DNA of 32,125 nt from the NCBI GenBank assembly GCA_028683735.1, contig JAQUHG010000008.1, positions 1 to 32,125 of the forward strand. The letters run 5' to 3'. How positions within the stretch are numbered: the stretch's first letter is position 1; each line of letters opens with the position of its first letter. The notes beneath the pieces were generated by a model, which saw only the letters and a program-made list of their open reading frames with translations, was not told where the DNA came from and made no database searches. A program made the position numbers and the translations under genes. This DNA is from Tolumonas sp. (GTDB lineage: Bacteria > Pseudomonadota > Gammaproteobacteria > Enterobacterales > Aeromonadaceae). Below are positions 21,782 to 29,411 of this stretch, piece after piece.

Positions 21782-22614
21782 GCGATAACGAAGCCATGTC
21801 ATTTGATGACGATATCCCTGTTTTTTCTAATGAACAACCAGCTCAGCCAGTAAAAACAAAGGTACAGAGAAAGCCACGAAAGGGAATACCTAAGAAAATC
21901 CGGTTTGAGGTTTTAAAACGCGATTCATTCAAGTGCCAATATTGTGGCGCAACAGCACCTGATGTCGTTTTGCATATCGATCATATATCGCCAGTAAGCA
22001 AAGGTGGCGGTAACGACATCATGAACCTTATTACCTCTTGTGAGGCCTGCAATTTAGGTAAAAGCGACAAAGAGCTAACCGATAAATCATCAATTGAAAA
22101 ACAAAGAAAGCAACTTGAAGAGTTGAGCGAAAAGCGCGAACAACTGCAAATGATGATCAAGTGGCGAAATGAATTATCAAAGATGGATGACGACATCGTT
22201 AATTCACTGGTTGAGCACATTGAGTTGTATATGGGTGACATGACTGTTTCTGATGTAGGTAAGCGATCAATTAAGAAATGGTTAAAAACTTTCACTTTTG
22301 ACGAAATCTATTCAGCAATAGATGAAACGGCAGAGCGAGTACTGAAAGGTATTACTAACGACCGCGAAGTTATTGAACAGTTTTTTATGTCTATACCAAA
22401 AACTGCCAGCTTTAAGAAGCAACCAGAAGATCGCAAGCAACTTCTGTATATCCGCGGAATATTGAGAAACAGACTTAACTACATAAACGAAAAAATGTGC
22501 ATGTCTCTTCTTAATCACGCGATAGAGAAAGGCGTTCAGATGTCTCAACTGTCGGACTTTGCGAAAACAGTAAAGAACTGGACCACATTCAAAGCTGAGA
22601 TTGAGGGTTTATAG
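21778..22614 (+). CDS. HNH endonuclease-domain protein (278 aa)
   Basis: The N-terminal HNH domain: IRFEVLKRDSFKCQYCGATA (Cys53, Cys56), VVLHIDHISPVSKGGGND (His66, His69), IMNLITSCEACNLGKSDKEL (Asn83, Cys88, Cys91). Both the zinc knuckles and the HNH catalytic residues are present. The remaining ~175 residues are a long helical region (EKQRKQLEELSEKREQLQMM and beyond) that I do not recognise. It lies immediately before the replication genes. A role in replication or recombination DNA processing is more likely from context than a homing role. Confidence 0.82.
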   Translation: MSDNEAMSFDDDIPVFSNEQPAQPVKTKVQRKPRKGIPKKIRFEVLKRDSFKCQYCGATAPDVVLHIDHISPVSKGGGNDIMNLITSCEACNLGKSDKELTDKSSIEKQRKQLEELSEKREQLQMMIKWRNELSKMDDDIVNSLVEHIELYMGDMTVSDVGKRSIKKWLKTFTFDEIYSAIDETAERVLKGITNDREVIEQFFMSIPKTASFKKQPEDRKQLLYIRGILRNRLNYINEKMCMSLLNHAIEKGVQMSQLSDFAKTVKNWTTFKAEIEGL

Positions 22615-22615
22615 G

Positions 22616-23521
22616 ATGGCTAGAGCGCGAAATATTAAGCCAGGATTCTTTGCTAATGATGAGCTTGGCGAGTGCAATCCGCTAACGAGGCTTATGTTTA
22701 TTGGCATGTGGACCATGGCAGATAAAAAAGGCCGCATGGAAGACAGGCCAAAACGCATTAAAGCTACAACACTACCATATGACAATGCTGATTGTGATGA
22801 ACTACTTAATGAATTGGTTAAGCATGGTTTTATTATCAGATATTCAGTTGGTGAAAATGGTTACATCCAGATTATTAACTGGGATAAACACCAGAACCCT
22901 CACGTTAAAGAATCTGCAAGTGAGATACCGGAATTTGTTCAGCAACCTACTGAAATAAATCAGGAAAGTGCAAGAATCATTAAAGAACAATGCAGCAACG
23001 AACAAAGCACGATACAAGCACCAGTTTTGCATGATGCTAATCCTGCTGATTCCCTTAACCTGATTCCTGATTCCCTTAACCTGATTCCTGATTCCCTTAA
23101 CCTGATTCCTGATTCCCTTAACCTGATTCCTAGTGAAGAGATTTGCTCGCAGCAAACTTTCGTTTCTGCTGAGCAAGCAACTGGGAAACAGGAACTGTCA
23201 GATGATCCGATTGTAATAACCATCCTGACAAACACAGGTGATGAATGGCCTGTTACAGAGTCATTGGTCAAACAGATGACCGAATTATATCCGGCAGTGA
23301 ATGTGCGGCAGGAGTTTCGGAACATATCTGGGTGGGCCATTGGGAACCAGAAAAAACGCAAGACAAAGAGCGGGATGATGAAATTCATTACCGCATGGAT
23401 GTCACGAGCGCAGAACAGTGGTGGGTCAAAAGTAATTGATTTTACGCCGCGCAATCAACCAATCCGCCAAGATGGGTTTGCCCACACTGGTGAGCCATCT
23501 TGCACAGTTGGGAAGATCTAG
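22616..23521 (+). CDS. Phage replication initiation protein (lambda O-like position)
   Basis: A 301-residue protein. The N-terminal region ARNIKPGFFANDELGECNPL, TRLMFIGMWTMADKKGRMED and RPKRIKATTLPYDNADCDEL is the conserved domain of phage replisome organisers. The middle holds four perfect DSLNLIP repeats (residues 145-172), encoded by 21-bp iterons. A C-terminal DnaT/O-like segment follows (VRQEFRNISGWAIGNQKKRK, MMKFITAWMSRAQNSGG). By analogy with lambda O it should bind the internal iterons and recruit the adjacent DnaC/DnaB proteins. ATG 22616 follows the HNH stop by one base. Confidence 0.85.
   Translation: MARARNIKPGFFANDELGECNPLTRLMFIGMWTMADKKGRMEDRPKRIKATTLPYDNADCDELLNELVKHGFIIRYSVGENGYIQIINWDKHQNPHVKESASEIPEFVQQPTEINQESARIIKEQCSNEQSTIQAPVLHDANPADSLNLIPDSLNLIPDSLNLIPDSLNLIPSEEICSQQTFVSAEQATGKQELSDDPIVITILTNTGDEWPVTESLVKQMTELYPAVNVRQEFRNISGWAIGNQKKRKTKSGMMKFITAWMSRAQNSGGSKVIDFTPRNQPIRQDGFAHTGEPSCTVGKI
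23048..23131 (+). repeat. Four perfect 21-bp iterons, candidate phage replication origin
   Basis: Units 23048-23068, 23069-23089, 23090-23110 and 23111-23131 are identical (GATTCCCTTAACCTGATTCC plus T), with no spacer, and in frame. Lambda ori likewise lies inside the O gene with four iterons. The DNA upstream (about 22950-22990) is AT-rich, as for an unwinding element, but I cannot define it further. Confidence 0.72.
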
Positions 23522-23523
23522 CC

Positions 23524-24309
23524 ATGACTGACATCCTTAAGCGTTTTGCTCAAATTCAAAAATCTGCAGCTGAGCTAGCTGAAAAACATACTCGTAAGGC
23601 ATTCTGCGAAAAACACAAAGCAGAGTACATCGAAGACAATCGCACGGTATCTGGCAACTACGAGGGTGAATGCCCGCTTTGCAAAGCTGAGCGTGAATCG
23701 GTAGCTCTGGCAGAACTTGCAAACCTACGCCGCATCAAGCGCATTAAGCAGTCAGGCCTTCCGCCTCGTTTTCACGATCGGACTCTCGACAGCTACCAAA
23801 TCACCAATCCACGGCAACAATCCGCACTGGATGCGGTGAAATCGTACTGTGCCGATCTGGACGGATTACGTAATGGTCGGAGTCTGCTGATGATTGGTAA
23901 TGTCGGTGTAGGCAAAACTCATCTAGCAGCTGGCGTTATCAATGCACTGGTTAAACCGGACAACAAGGTCGATGCGGTTTACACCACTGCCCGCGACATG
24001 ATCCGCGATATTCGTTCAACTTGGAAAAATTCAGACCGAGACGAATCAGAAGCCATTGCTTACTACGCTGACACCAGCTTGTTGGTCATTGACGAAGTAG
24101 GGGTTCAGTACGGTAGCGAATCAGAGGCAATCTTGATGTTTGACGTCATCGATAAGCGCTACGGCTCAAGACTGCCAACGGTTTTTATCTCAAATCTGAA
24201 AATGGCCGAAGTTAAAACCATTCTGACAGACCGCATTATCGACCGCCTGCGCGAAGACAACGGTCTGACTGTGCAGTTGGAATGGACCAGCCAGCGAGGT
24301 GCAGCATGA
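23524..24309 (+). CDS. dnaC: DnaC-like helicase loader (AAA+ ATPase)
   Basis: A 261-residue protein. An N-terminal Cys/His cluster (CEKH at 28-31, CPLC at 50-53) may bind zinc. The AAA+ core follows: GLPPRFHDRTLDSY, Walker A GNVGVGKTH (125-133), Walker B SLLVIDEVG (about 185-193) and a sensor-like VFISNL. In E. coli, DnaC loads DnaB onto ssDNA; phage versions do this at their own origin. It starts 2 nt after the replication initiator and overlaps the helicase gene by 4 nt, so the three form one replication module. Confidence 0.9.
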   Translation: MTDILKRFAQIQKSAAELAEKHTRKAFCEKHKAEYIEDNRTVSGNYEGECPLCKAERESVALAELANLRRIKRIKQSGLPPRFHDRTLDSYQITNPRQQSALDAVKSYCADLDGLRNGRSLLMIGNVGVGKTHLAAGVINALVKPDNKVDAVYTTARDMIRDIRSTWKNSDRDESEAIAYYADTSLLVIDEVGVQYGSESEAILMFDVIDKRYGSRLPTVFISNLKMAEVKTILTDRIIDRLREDNGLTVQLEWTSQRGAA

Positions 24310-25676
24310 ACGCACCAGCAAATCTTCATGACGTAAAACAACCACCGTATAGCTTTGAGGCCGAGCAATCAGTGCTTGGTGGCCTTCTGCTTGAATCCAA
24401 CGCATGGGATGACGTGTCGGTGTTGGTTACTGCCGATGATTTCTACAGCAAGCCGCACAGAACCATTTTTGAAGCTATCAAAGGCGTTGTCACCACAGGT
24501 AAACACCTGGACATCATCATGCTGCAAGAGGCGCTTGAAGAATCAGGAAAGCTTGAGGATGTTGGTGGGTTTCGTTATCTGGCTGAGCTGATGCGCACCA
24601 TTCCAAGCGCGGCCAATATCACAGCGTATGCCAAGCTGGTAAAGGAGCGGGCAGTAACCCGAGCATTGATTGCGATCGGCAACGAGATTGTAGAATCTGG
24701 CTACAGCACACAAGGTGCCACTGCTGCCGATCTGACTATGAAGTATCAGAGTAAACTTGATGCTCTTCTGGATTCTGGCTCGTCAGATAAAAAATACGAC
24801 AAAATGAATGTGATGCTTGAGCGGGCCGTGACGCGCATTGAGGAAAATTTCAATCGTGGTTCGCATATCACCGGCTTGCCTTCTGGGTACGCAGATCTGG
24901 ACAAGATGACTGCTGGATTTCAGCCATCAGATCTGATCATCATTGCTGCTCGACCATCTATGGGGAAAACCACATTTGCGGTAAACCTTGCCGACCACGC
25001 AGCGCAAACATCGGATAAGCCAGCAGTCATATTCTCGCTTGAGATGCCAGAAGGTCAGATCATGGACCGCCTGCTGTCTGCAAATTCCCGCGTATCCCAC
25101 GACAAAATAAAAACCGGGAATCTGGATGATGATGATTGGGCCCGCCTAAGTAACGGCATCGGCTACATGATCTCAAAAACGAAACTCATCATTGATGACG
25201 ACAGTGGATTAACACCGGCAGAACTGCGGTACCGGGCAAAACGCCTGCACAAAGAACATGGCGGCCTCAGCATGATCATGATCGACTACCTGCAGTTGAT
25301 GCGAGTGCCGGAACTGGCTGGCAACAGAACGCTTGAGATTGCTGAAATATCCCGATCGTTAAAGGCGCTGGCCAAAGAATTGCAAATTCCTGTCATTGCA
25401 TTGTCTCAGTTAAACCGAAGCCTTGAGCAGCGCGCCGACAAGCGCCCAATCAACTCAGACTTGCGCGAATCAGGCTCTATCGAACAAGACGCTGACGTGA
25501 TCATGTTTGTCTACCGGGATGAGGTTTATCACGATGACAGTGCAGAAAAGGGCGTTGCAGAAATCATCATCGGTAAGCAGCGTAACGGGCCGATCGGCAA
25601 AGTTCGCCTGACATTCCAAGGTCAATACTCACGCTTCGATAATTACGCAGGCCCATCCATGCAGGAGGACTACTAG
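24306..25676 (+). CDS. dnaB: Replicative DNA helicase, DnaB family
   Basis: A 456-residue protein with an N-terminal DnaB domain (YSFEAEQSVLGGLLLESNAW) and a RecA-like C-terminal ATPase: Walker A ARPSMGKTTFAVN, VIFSLEMPEGQIMDRLLSAN, Walker B MIMIDYLQLMR, IPVIALSQLNRSLEQRADKR and SDLRESGSIEQDADVIMFVY. It is the hexameric fork helicase encoded by the phage itself, so host DnaB may not be needed. It begins at the ATGA overlap with the loader gene. Confidence 0.95.
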   Translation: MNAPANLHDVKQPPYSFEAEQSVLGGLLLESNAWDDVSVLVTADDFYSKPHRTIFEAIKGVVTTGKHLDIIMLQEALEESGKLEDVGGFRYLAELMRTIPSAANITAYAKLVKERAVTRALIAIGNEIVESGYSTQGATAADLTMKYQSKLDALLDSGSSDKKYDKMNVMLERAVTRIEENFNRGSHITGLPSGYADLDKMTAGFQPSDLIIIAARPSMGKTTFAVNLADHAAQTSDKPAVIFSLEMPEGQIMDRLLSANSRVSHDKIKTGNLDDDDWARLSNGIGYMISKTKLIIDDDSGLTPAELRYRAKRLHKEHGGLSMIMIDYLQLMRVPELAGNRTLEIAEISRSLKALAKELQIPVIALSQLNRSLEQRADKRPINSDLRESGSIEQDADVIMFVYRDEVYHDDSAEKGVAEIIIGKQRNGPIGKVRLTFQGQYSRFDNYAGPSMQEDY

Positions 25677-25677
25677 C

Positions 25678-25836
25678 ATGAATTTCTCAAAACTTTCAAA
25701 TGATGAGCTGCTGGAATTGCTTGTAGCAAAAACACAATACTCAAGAGAACTGGACTCAGAACAAGAGGTTCTTTGTGATGAGATTGTGGAAATCAAGATG
25801 GTGCTGAGTGATCGCAGAGAGAGGGTGGCAGCATGA
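25678..25836 (+). CDS. Small coiled-coil phage protein (52 aa)
   Basis: MNFSKLSNDELLELLVAKTQ, YSRELDSEQEVLCDEIVEIK, MVLSDRRERVAA: one long amphipathic acidic helix. The ATG lies 1 nt after the dnaB stop and the stop overlaps the next ATG (ATGA), so it fits tightly in the operon. Function unknown; too short for usual ORF cut-offs. Confidence 0.72.
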   Translation: MNFSKLSNDELLELLVAKTQYSRELDSEQEVLCDEIVEIKMVLSDRRERVAA

Positions 25837-26171
25837 CTAATAAAGAACTGCTGGAGTTAGCTGCGAAGTCGGTTGGTGTTAAGTTAGAGTATCGTCAAGA
25901 TTGTGGCGCGCACTATTATAACAACCCTGAAACAGGCAGAGAGCGCTGGAATCCGCTTGAAGATGACGGGCAAGCGTTGCGGGTGGCTGTGAAATTAAGG
26001 CTACAGGTTTCCCCCAATGATTACGACACAATGGTGAATGCAAGGCTTCCACTGCACATAACAGCCGTAGAAACACACAACAACGATCAATATGCAGCCA
26101 CCCGCCGCGCAATCGTCCGGGTTGCTGCTGATATTGGACGATCATTGAATATTGCAGGCGGTGTTGCATGA
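25833..26171 (+). CDS. Phage protein, DUF2591-like (112 aa)
   Basis: MTNKELLELAAKSVGVKLEY, then NNPETGRERWNPLEDDGQAL RVAVKLRL and a C-terminal YAATRRAIVRVAADIGRSLN. The WNPLxDDGxALRLAVKL and RRAIVRAAAxIG segments are typical of a small protein found in many temperate phages of gammaproteobacteria (DUF2591-type, from memory). Its function is unknown. It couples by ATGA on both sides. Confidence 0.78.
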   Translation: MTNKELLELAAKSVGVKLEYRQDCGAHYYNNPETGRERWNPLEDDGQALRVAVKLRLQVSPNDYDTMVNARLPLHITAVETHNNDQYAATRRAIVRVAADIGRSLNIAGGVA

Positions 26172-26659
26172 AATCACGCAGGAACTGGGGTGAATTCAAA
26201 CTAGAACAAGCCGATATCGAGTCATATTGCGCACTTAAAGAAACCGCAGGGGAGATTGGCAAACGCCGCGGCGGGTTCTCTTCATCGAACGTGCTGTACC
26301 ATTTGCGCAAAGTCGATACGCCAGAGATGCGAGAAGCATTGGCGTATTGGGCGAATATGGCCAGTGATGACTACAAGAGACACCGGAAAGAAAAGGTTCT
26401 AGAACTGGTAAAGGCCGGATGGTCAACAAGCTCAATCGTTGAAGAGGTTGGTACATCAACATCAACCGTCACGAAGGCTCGCCGTGAGCTTGGGTTGTCC
26501 GGACCAGTGAGGCCAAAGAAAATAAAACCGGCTGTTGATGGTTGCATGGATTTCACGCTTAGGAATGTTGTTAACACTTTAGTCAGTGACGTCAAAGAAT
26601 TACCCCACTTTGTTGCACTAACGAAAAAATGGCCGGTTAACATAAGCTTAGCCGGGTAA
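26168..26659 (+). CDS. Phage protein with HTH-like segment (163 aa)
   Basis: The middle region RKEKVLELVKAGWSTSSIVE then EVGTSTSTVTKARRELGLSG is a homeodomain-like/resolvase-type HTH, so DNA binding is likely. The N-terminal half (EFKLEQADIESYCALKETAG) is helical. The C-terminus has no recognised domain. It sits at the end of the replication operon, followed by about 200 bp of regulatory-looking sequence, and could control the next operon. That is positional inference only. Confidence 0.72.
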   Translation: MKSRRNWGEFKLEQADIESYCALKETAGEIGKRRGGFSSSNVLYHLRKVDTPEMREALAYWANMASDDYKRHRKEKVLELVKAGWSTSSIVEEVGTSTSTVTKARRELGLSGPVRPKKIKPAVDGCMDFTLRNVVNTLVSDVKELPHFVALTKKWPVNISLAG

Positions 26660-26683
26660 CATTTTTCACCGAACATGCGATAA

Positions 26684-26813
26684 CACCCCGAATCAAGTAT
26701 ATTACCTGCCTCGGGGTGGTTCCCGTCTCGCTACAAACTGTGCTCGCGCGTGATGCGTCAGTACAGATGATTCAAACAATCTGCACTAATTGACGTATCT
26801 GATTATTCAGATA
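26684..26813 (+). promoter_or_regulatory. Hairpin and 18-bp perfect palindrome in the gap 26660-26867
   Basis: CACCCCGA (26684-26691) pairs with TCGGGGTG (26711-26718) across a 19-nt loop, without a T tract. Further on, TATCTGA-TTAT-TCAGATA (26796-26813) is a perfect 7+7 dyad directly after TTGACG (26790-26795). A clear -10 at 17 bp is missing, so a promoter is uncertain, but an operator is plausible. No gene is seen in this gap. Confidence 0.5.
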
Positions 26814-26867
26814 TTTGTCATATCCGCCTCACGCCGCTGTTCGATTTCATTGAACGGGAGATACGGC

Positions 26868-27065
26868 GTGTTTAAATTCAAAAATATCCTTAGCTCTATT
26901 GCCGCAATACTCGGCTTTCATAATGCGCCGACTTGGCATCCGCTGTTCCTGTCGCTGGGTACGCCAAACAAATTCCATCAATCCCGCTTTTCTGGTGTAG
27001 CCAGAGCAAAACGCATGGCCCGCAAGCTGCGCAATCGCCGAAATCAACGCCGGAACCGTGCGTAA
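26868..27065 (+). CDS. Small basic phage protein (65 aa)
   Basis: Starts at GTG 26868 after GGAG: MFKFKNILSSIAAILGFHNA. It ends in a highly basic tail, ARAKRMARKLRNRRNQRRNR. The start codon lies in one arm (26864-26869) of an inverted repeat with 26831-26836, with an inner GTTC/GAAC stem, so initiation may be RNA-structure controlled. A longer frame back to 26790 includes the promoter-like palindrome and is unlikely. Its tail resembles that of the next gene. Confidence 0.65.
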   Translation: MFKFKNILSSIAAILGFHNAPTWHPLFLSLGTPNKFHQSRFSGVARAKRMARKLRNRRNQRRNRA

Positions 27066-27349
27066 TGGCTATTCATGCTAGATACGGTAATGGGCCGATA
27101 ATCTGCGTTCTTAACCCAAACTCGGTAGTTGGTCTAACAGAGAAAGAGCTTAGGGAAGTCGCAGGAATCAACAATTGTGAAATTGTGGTTATGGATGCGA
27201 TTACTCGTAATTCAGGTGATTTTCCATTTGAGCTTAAGCCACCAAAACAATATTCATGGTGTAAAAACGGCAACCAATCATCTGGCGTCGCAACAAATAA
27301 GCGGGCCGCCAAAAAACTTCGAAACATCAGAAAGCGGAGATCCAAATAA
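27065..27349 (+). CDS. Small phage protein with basic tail (94 aa)
   Basis: MAIHARYGNGPIICVLNPNS, LTEKELREVAGINNCEIVVM, ending TNKRAAKKLRNIRKRRSK. The globular N-terminal part is not recognised. The basic C-terminus matches the tail of the preceding protein (R/K-xAxKLRNxRxxR), hinting at a shared RNA- or DNA-binding tag. The start overlaps the previous stop (TAATG), and its stop overlaps the next start in the same way. Confidence 0.72.
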   Translation: MAIHARYGNGPIICVLNPNSVVGLTEKELREVAGINNCEIVVMDAITRNSGDFPFELKPPKQYSWCKNGNQSSGVATNKRAAKKLRNIRKRRSK

Positions 27350-27798
27350 TGGAAATCCAGATGATGAAACAGCCTGGCGGATTATTCGTTCCGGCATTCG
27401 ATACTGAGGTTGAACGCCTTGAGCGGTTCCGGACTGGGTTTATATATCCAGTGGATGTTAAGCATGGTCGAAGCCAAGAATTTCACGGGAAGGTATTTAA
27501 ATTTCTGCAGTTCTGCTTTGACCATTGGTCGGCAGATAAGACTGATGAGCGATTCAAAACAAGCTCTGCGCAGTTTGATACCTTCCGTAAAAACTTAACT
27601 GTATTGGCCGGGTACCGCGAAACAACATTCACAATTGATGGCCGGTTACGCGTTGAGCCTAAATCACTGTCATTCGCCAGCATGGATCAAACTGAATTCC
27701 AAGAATGCTACAGCGCCATGATAAACGCTGCGCTTGCTAATGTGTTCAATAACACCAAAGACCAGCGAGTCATCGATCAATTAGTGGGGTTCTTCTGA
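27349..27798 (+). CDS. DUF1367 family phage protein
   Basis: A 149-residue protein with MMKQPGGLFVPAFDTEVERL, VKHGRSQEFHGKVFKFLQFC and the diagnostic KSLSFASMDQTEFQECYSAM. The family is common in the nin region of lambdoid phages, its molecular role undefined. It is somewhat shorter than enterobacterial members. Coupled by TAATG at its start and TGATG at its end. Confidence 0.88.
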   Translation: MEIQMMKQPGGLFVPAFDTEVERLERFRTGFIYPVDVKHGRSQEFHGKVFKFLQFCFDHWSADKTDERFKTSSAQFDTFRKNLTVLAGYRETTFTIDGRLRVEPKSLSFASMDQTEFQECYSAMINAALANVFNNTKDQRVIDQLVGFF

Positions 27799-28007
27799 TG
27801 ACCTCATTCAATCTCGCAACCAAGACAGCCAGAGAACGCATTGAAGTTGAGTTAGACAAATCCGCTTCACTGGCCATCTACAAACTGCGTCATGCCAAAA
27901 CCATTACTCAGAAAGACATTCAAGTACAGATCGCCGCATTACCCGCTGATCAGCAGGGATACTTCTGCCAGCGCTTAAATCATCACGAATTGCCGGAGTT
28001 TAAGTGA
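27798..28007 (+). CDS. Small nin-region protein (69 aa)
   Basis: MTSFNLATKTARERIEVELD, KSASLAIYKLRHAKTITQKD, IQVQIAALPADQQGYFCQRL, ending HHELPEFK. It is helical and acidic/basic mixed. I know no family function. It sits between the DUF1367 gene and ninG, coupled by TGATG on both sides. Confidence 0.74.
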   Translation: MTSFNLATKTARERIEVELDKSASLAIYKLRHAKTITQKDIQVQIAALPADQQGYFCQRLNHHELPEFK

Positions 28008-28627
28008 TGGCAGTCTGCAAGAACAAGGCATGCGGGAACAAGTTCAAACCAACAAGGCCATTTCAGAAAGGTTGCTGCCAAGACTGCGATTACGTTATTG
28101 CCATGGATTTTCTTGATAAGAAGCGGGCCAAGGAAGCTGCTGAGCGAAAGAATGCGGCTATTAAGCAAGAGCGCGATAAACGGCAGAAATTAAGGGCCAG
28201 AAAAGAAGCGCTAAGACCTCGCGGGGATTACGTGAAGCAGGCTCAGATCTGGTTCAACAGATTTATCCGAATGAGAGATGAGGGTCATCACTGCATTAGC
28301 TGCGATAAGCCTTTTCAGCTCTCGCTCTATATCCGAGGCCAGCTATTTGATGCCGGGCATTACCGGTCAGTTGGTTCATGCCCTGAGTTGAGATTTGAAG
28401 AGTTAAACGTAAATCTCCAGTGCGTCCACTGTAACCGCGATTTATCCGGGAACGTGGTGGAGTACCGAAAACGATTACTCATAAAAATCGGGTTAAAAAA
28501 ATTGGAATGGTTAGAGGGGCCACACGAAGCAAAGCATTACACCATCGATGATCTAAAAGAAATCACGGCCAAATACAAAGCCAAGTGCAAACAAATACAA
28601 AACGAGCGGGAGACAATGGCATGTTAG
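28007..28627 (+). CDS. ninG: NinG/Rap-like recombination protein
   Basis: A 206-residue protein (lambda NinG is 204). The N-terminal zinc knuckle CKNKACGNKFKPTRPFQKGC then CQDC; a basic helical region; then CISCDKPF, FDAGHYRSVGSCPELRFEEL and NLQCVHCNRDLSGN, the HNH-like core of Rap/NinG. Lambda Rap is a structure-specific endonuclease acting on recombination intermediates with Red. Here it may work with the phage's RecE/RecT. GGAG is 9 nt upstream. It lies immediately before Q, as in lambda. Confidence 0.92.
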   Translation: MAVCKNKACGNKFKPTRPFQKGCCQDCDYVIAMDFLDKKRAKEAAERKNAAIKQERDKRQKLRARKEALRPRGDYVKQAQIWFNRFIRMRDEGHHCISCDKPFQLSLYIRGQLFDAGHYRSVGSCPELRFEELNVNLQCVHCNRDLSGNVVEYRKRLLIKIGLKKLEWLEGPHEAKHYTIDDLKEITAKYKAKCKQIQNERETMAC

Positions 28628-29298
28628 AACTGTATCTGAAACTTTATGAAGCCCGGTCAGTAAATTTCGAGGCCCGCGGCAATGCTCATGGCGTTGGTCG
28701 TGATGAAATACTTGGATCCGCAGCCATGGCAACCAGCCGTCATCCACTGGGTCATCGGATGGTAATGGCGGAAGCGGGTGATCAGCATGCAATAAAAGCA
28801 TTAGCTGAATGGGCTGAGTCAATCATCCATGAGTTAAACCAAGAGGTAGTAGCCGTGGCGCTGGGGCGGCCATTGCCTGATCAGTTAATGAAGCTGGTTT
28901 ACGCATCACCACGTTACGATCGTGAGCGCAGACGTTGCGCAGAGATAAAAGCCAAAGCCAAGCACTTGCGCAATTTAGGTAAAAATCACGAGGCAAAAGA
29001 AAAAGACCTTCTGGCAGATGGAATAATCCACGCAGCAATAGAACGATGTAAAAAAGAAATCCTGACATCCGGACGATGCCCGAAGTGTCGCGGAACCGGA
29101 GTGATGGAGCGCAAAGGTGATCAGTGCCCGATTTGCAATGGCACCGGGAAAACACTTACTGACGCCTCAAGCATTCAAAAAAAATACGGGAATGAGATGT
29201 ATCGACAATTTATCCATCTCGTTGATTTAATGCAGATTGATAAATCAGAGTGGATCCGCGCATTTATAGCGCAAGTTAACGCCGAGAAGGTTGCGTAA
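28621..29298 (+). CDS. Q: Late antitermination protein Q
   Basis: A 225-residue protein of the lambda Q family type: MLELYLKLYEARSVNFEARG, RHPLGHRMVMAEAG, then a zinc-binding pair CPKCRGTG (Cys153, Cys156) and CPICNGTG (Cys169, Cys172), and a C-terminal helical domain (MYRQFIHLVDLMQIDKSEWI). Q loads on RNA polymerase paused just after PR' and lets it read through terminators into the lysis and morphogenesis genes. The PR' -35 overlaps the end of this gene. Overlaps ninG by 7 nt. Confidence 0.9.
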   Translation: MLELYLKLYEARSVNFEARGNAHGVGRDEILGSAAMATSRHPLGHRMVMAEAGDQHAIKALAEWAESIIHELNQEVVAVALGRPLPDQLMKLVYASPRYDRERRRCAEIKAKAKHLRNLGKNHEAKEKDLLADGIIHAAIERCKKEILTSGRCPKCRGTGVMERKGDQCPICNGTGKTLTDASSIQKKYGNEMYRQFIHLVDLMQIDKSEWIRAFIAQVNAEKVA

Positions 29299-29319
29299 AT
29301 AATAGGCCAGCGTTAGTAT
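29291..29319 (+). promoter_or_regulatory. Late promoter PR'
   Basis: TTGCGT (29291-29296, inside the last codons of Q), a 17-bp spacer and TAGTAT (29314-29319). Transcription would start near 29326 and meet a terminator almost at once. This is the arrangement of lambda PR' with tR', where Q acts. Confidence 0.75.
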
Positions 29320-29330
29320 GTTCACATCAT

Positions 29331-29359
29331 AGGCGATCTCTAATCAGGTCGCCTTTTTT
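29331..29359 (+). terminator. Late-leader terminator 1 (tR'-like)
   Basis: AGGCGA (29331-29336) pairs with TCGCCT (29349-29354), extended by two inner pairs, followed by a run of six T. It begins only about 5 nt from the expected PR' start site. Confidence 0.88.
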
Positions 29360-29365
29360 GTTTCT

Positions 29366-29392
29366 AAACCCTGCCATTGCGCGGGGTTTTTT
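29366..29392 (+). terminator. Late-leader terminator 2
   Basis: AAACCC (29366-29371) and GGGTTT (29384-29389) with a 12-nt loop and a T-rich end. It stands in tandem with the first terminator, before the first late gene. Confidence 0.78.
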
Positions 29393-29411
29393 CGTTTATG
29401 GAGCTATGGAA

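Noticed and set aside
23048..23131. CRISPR array
   Set aside because: The repeats are directly tandem without spacers, in frame inside a gene; iterons explain them.
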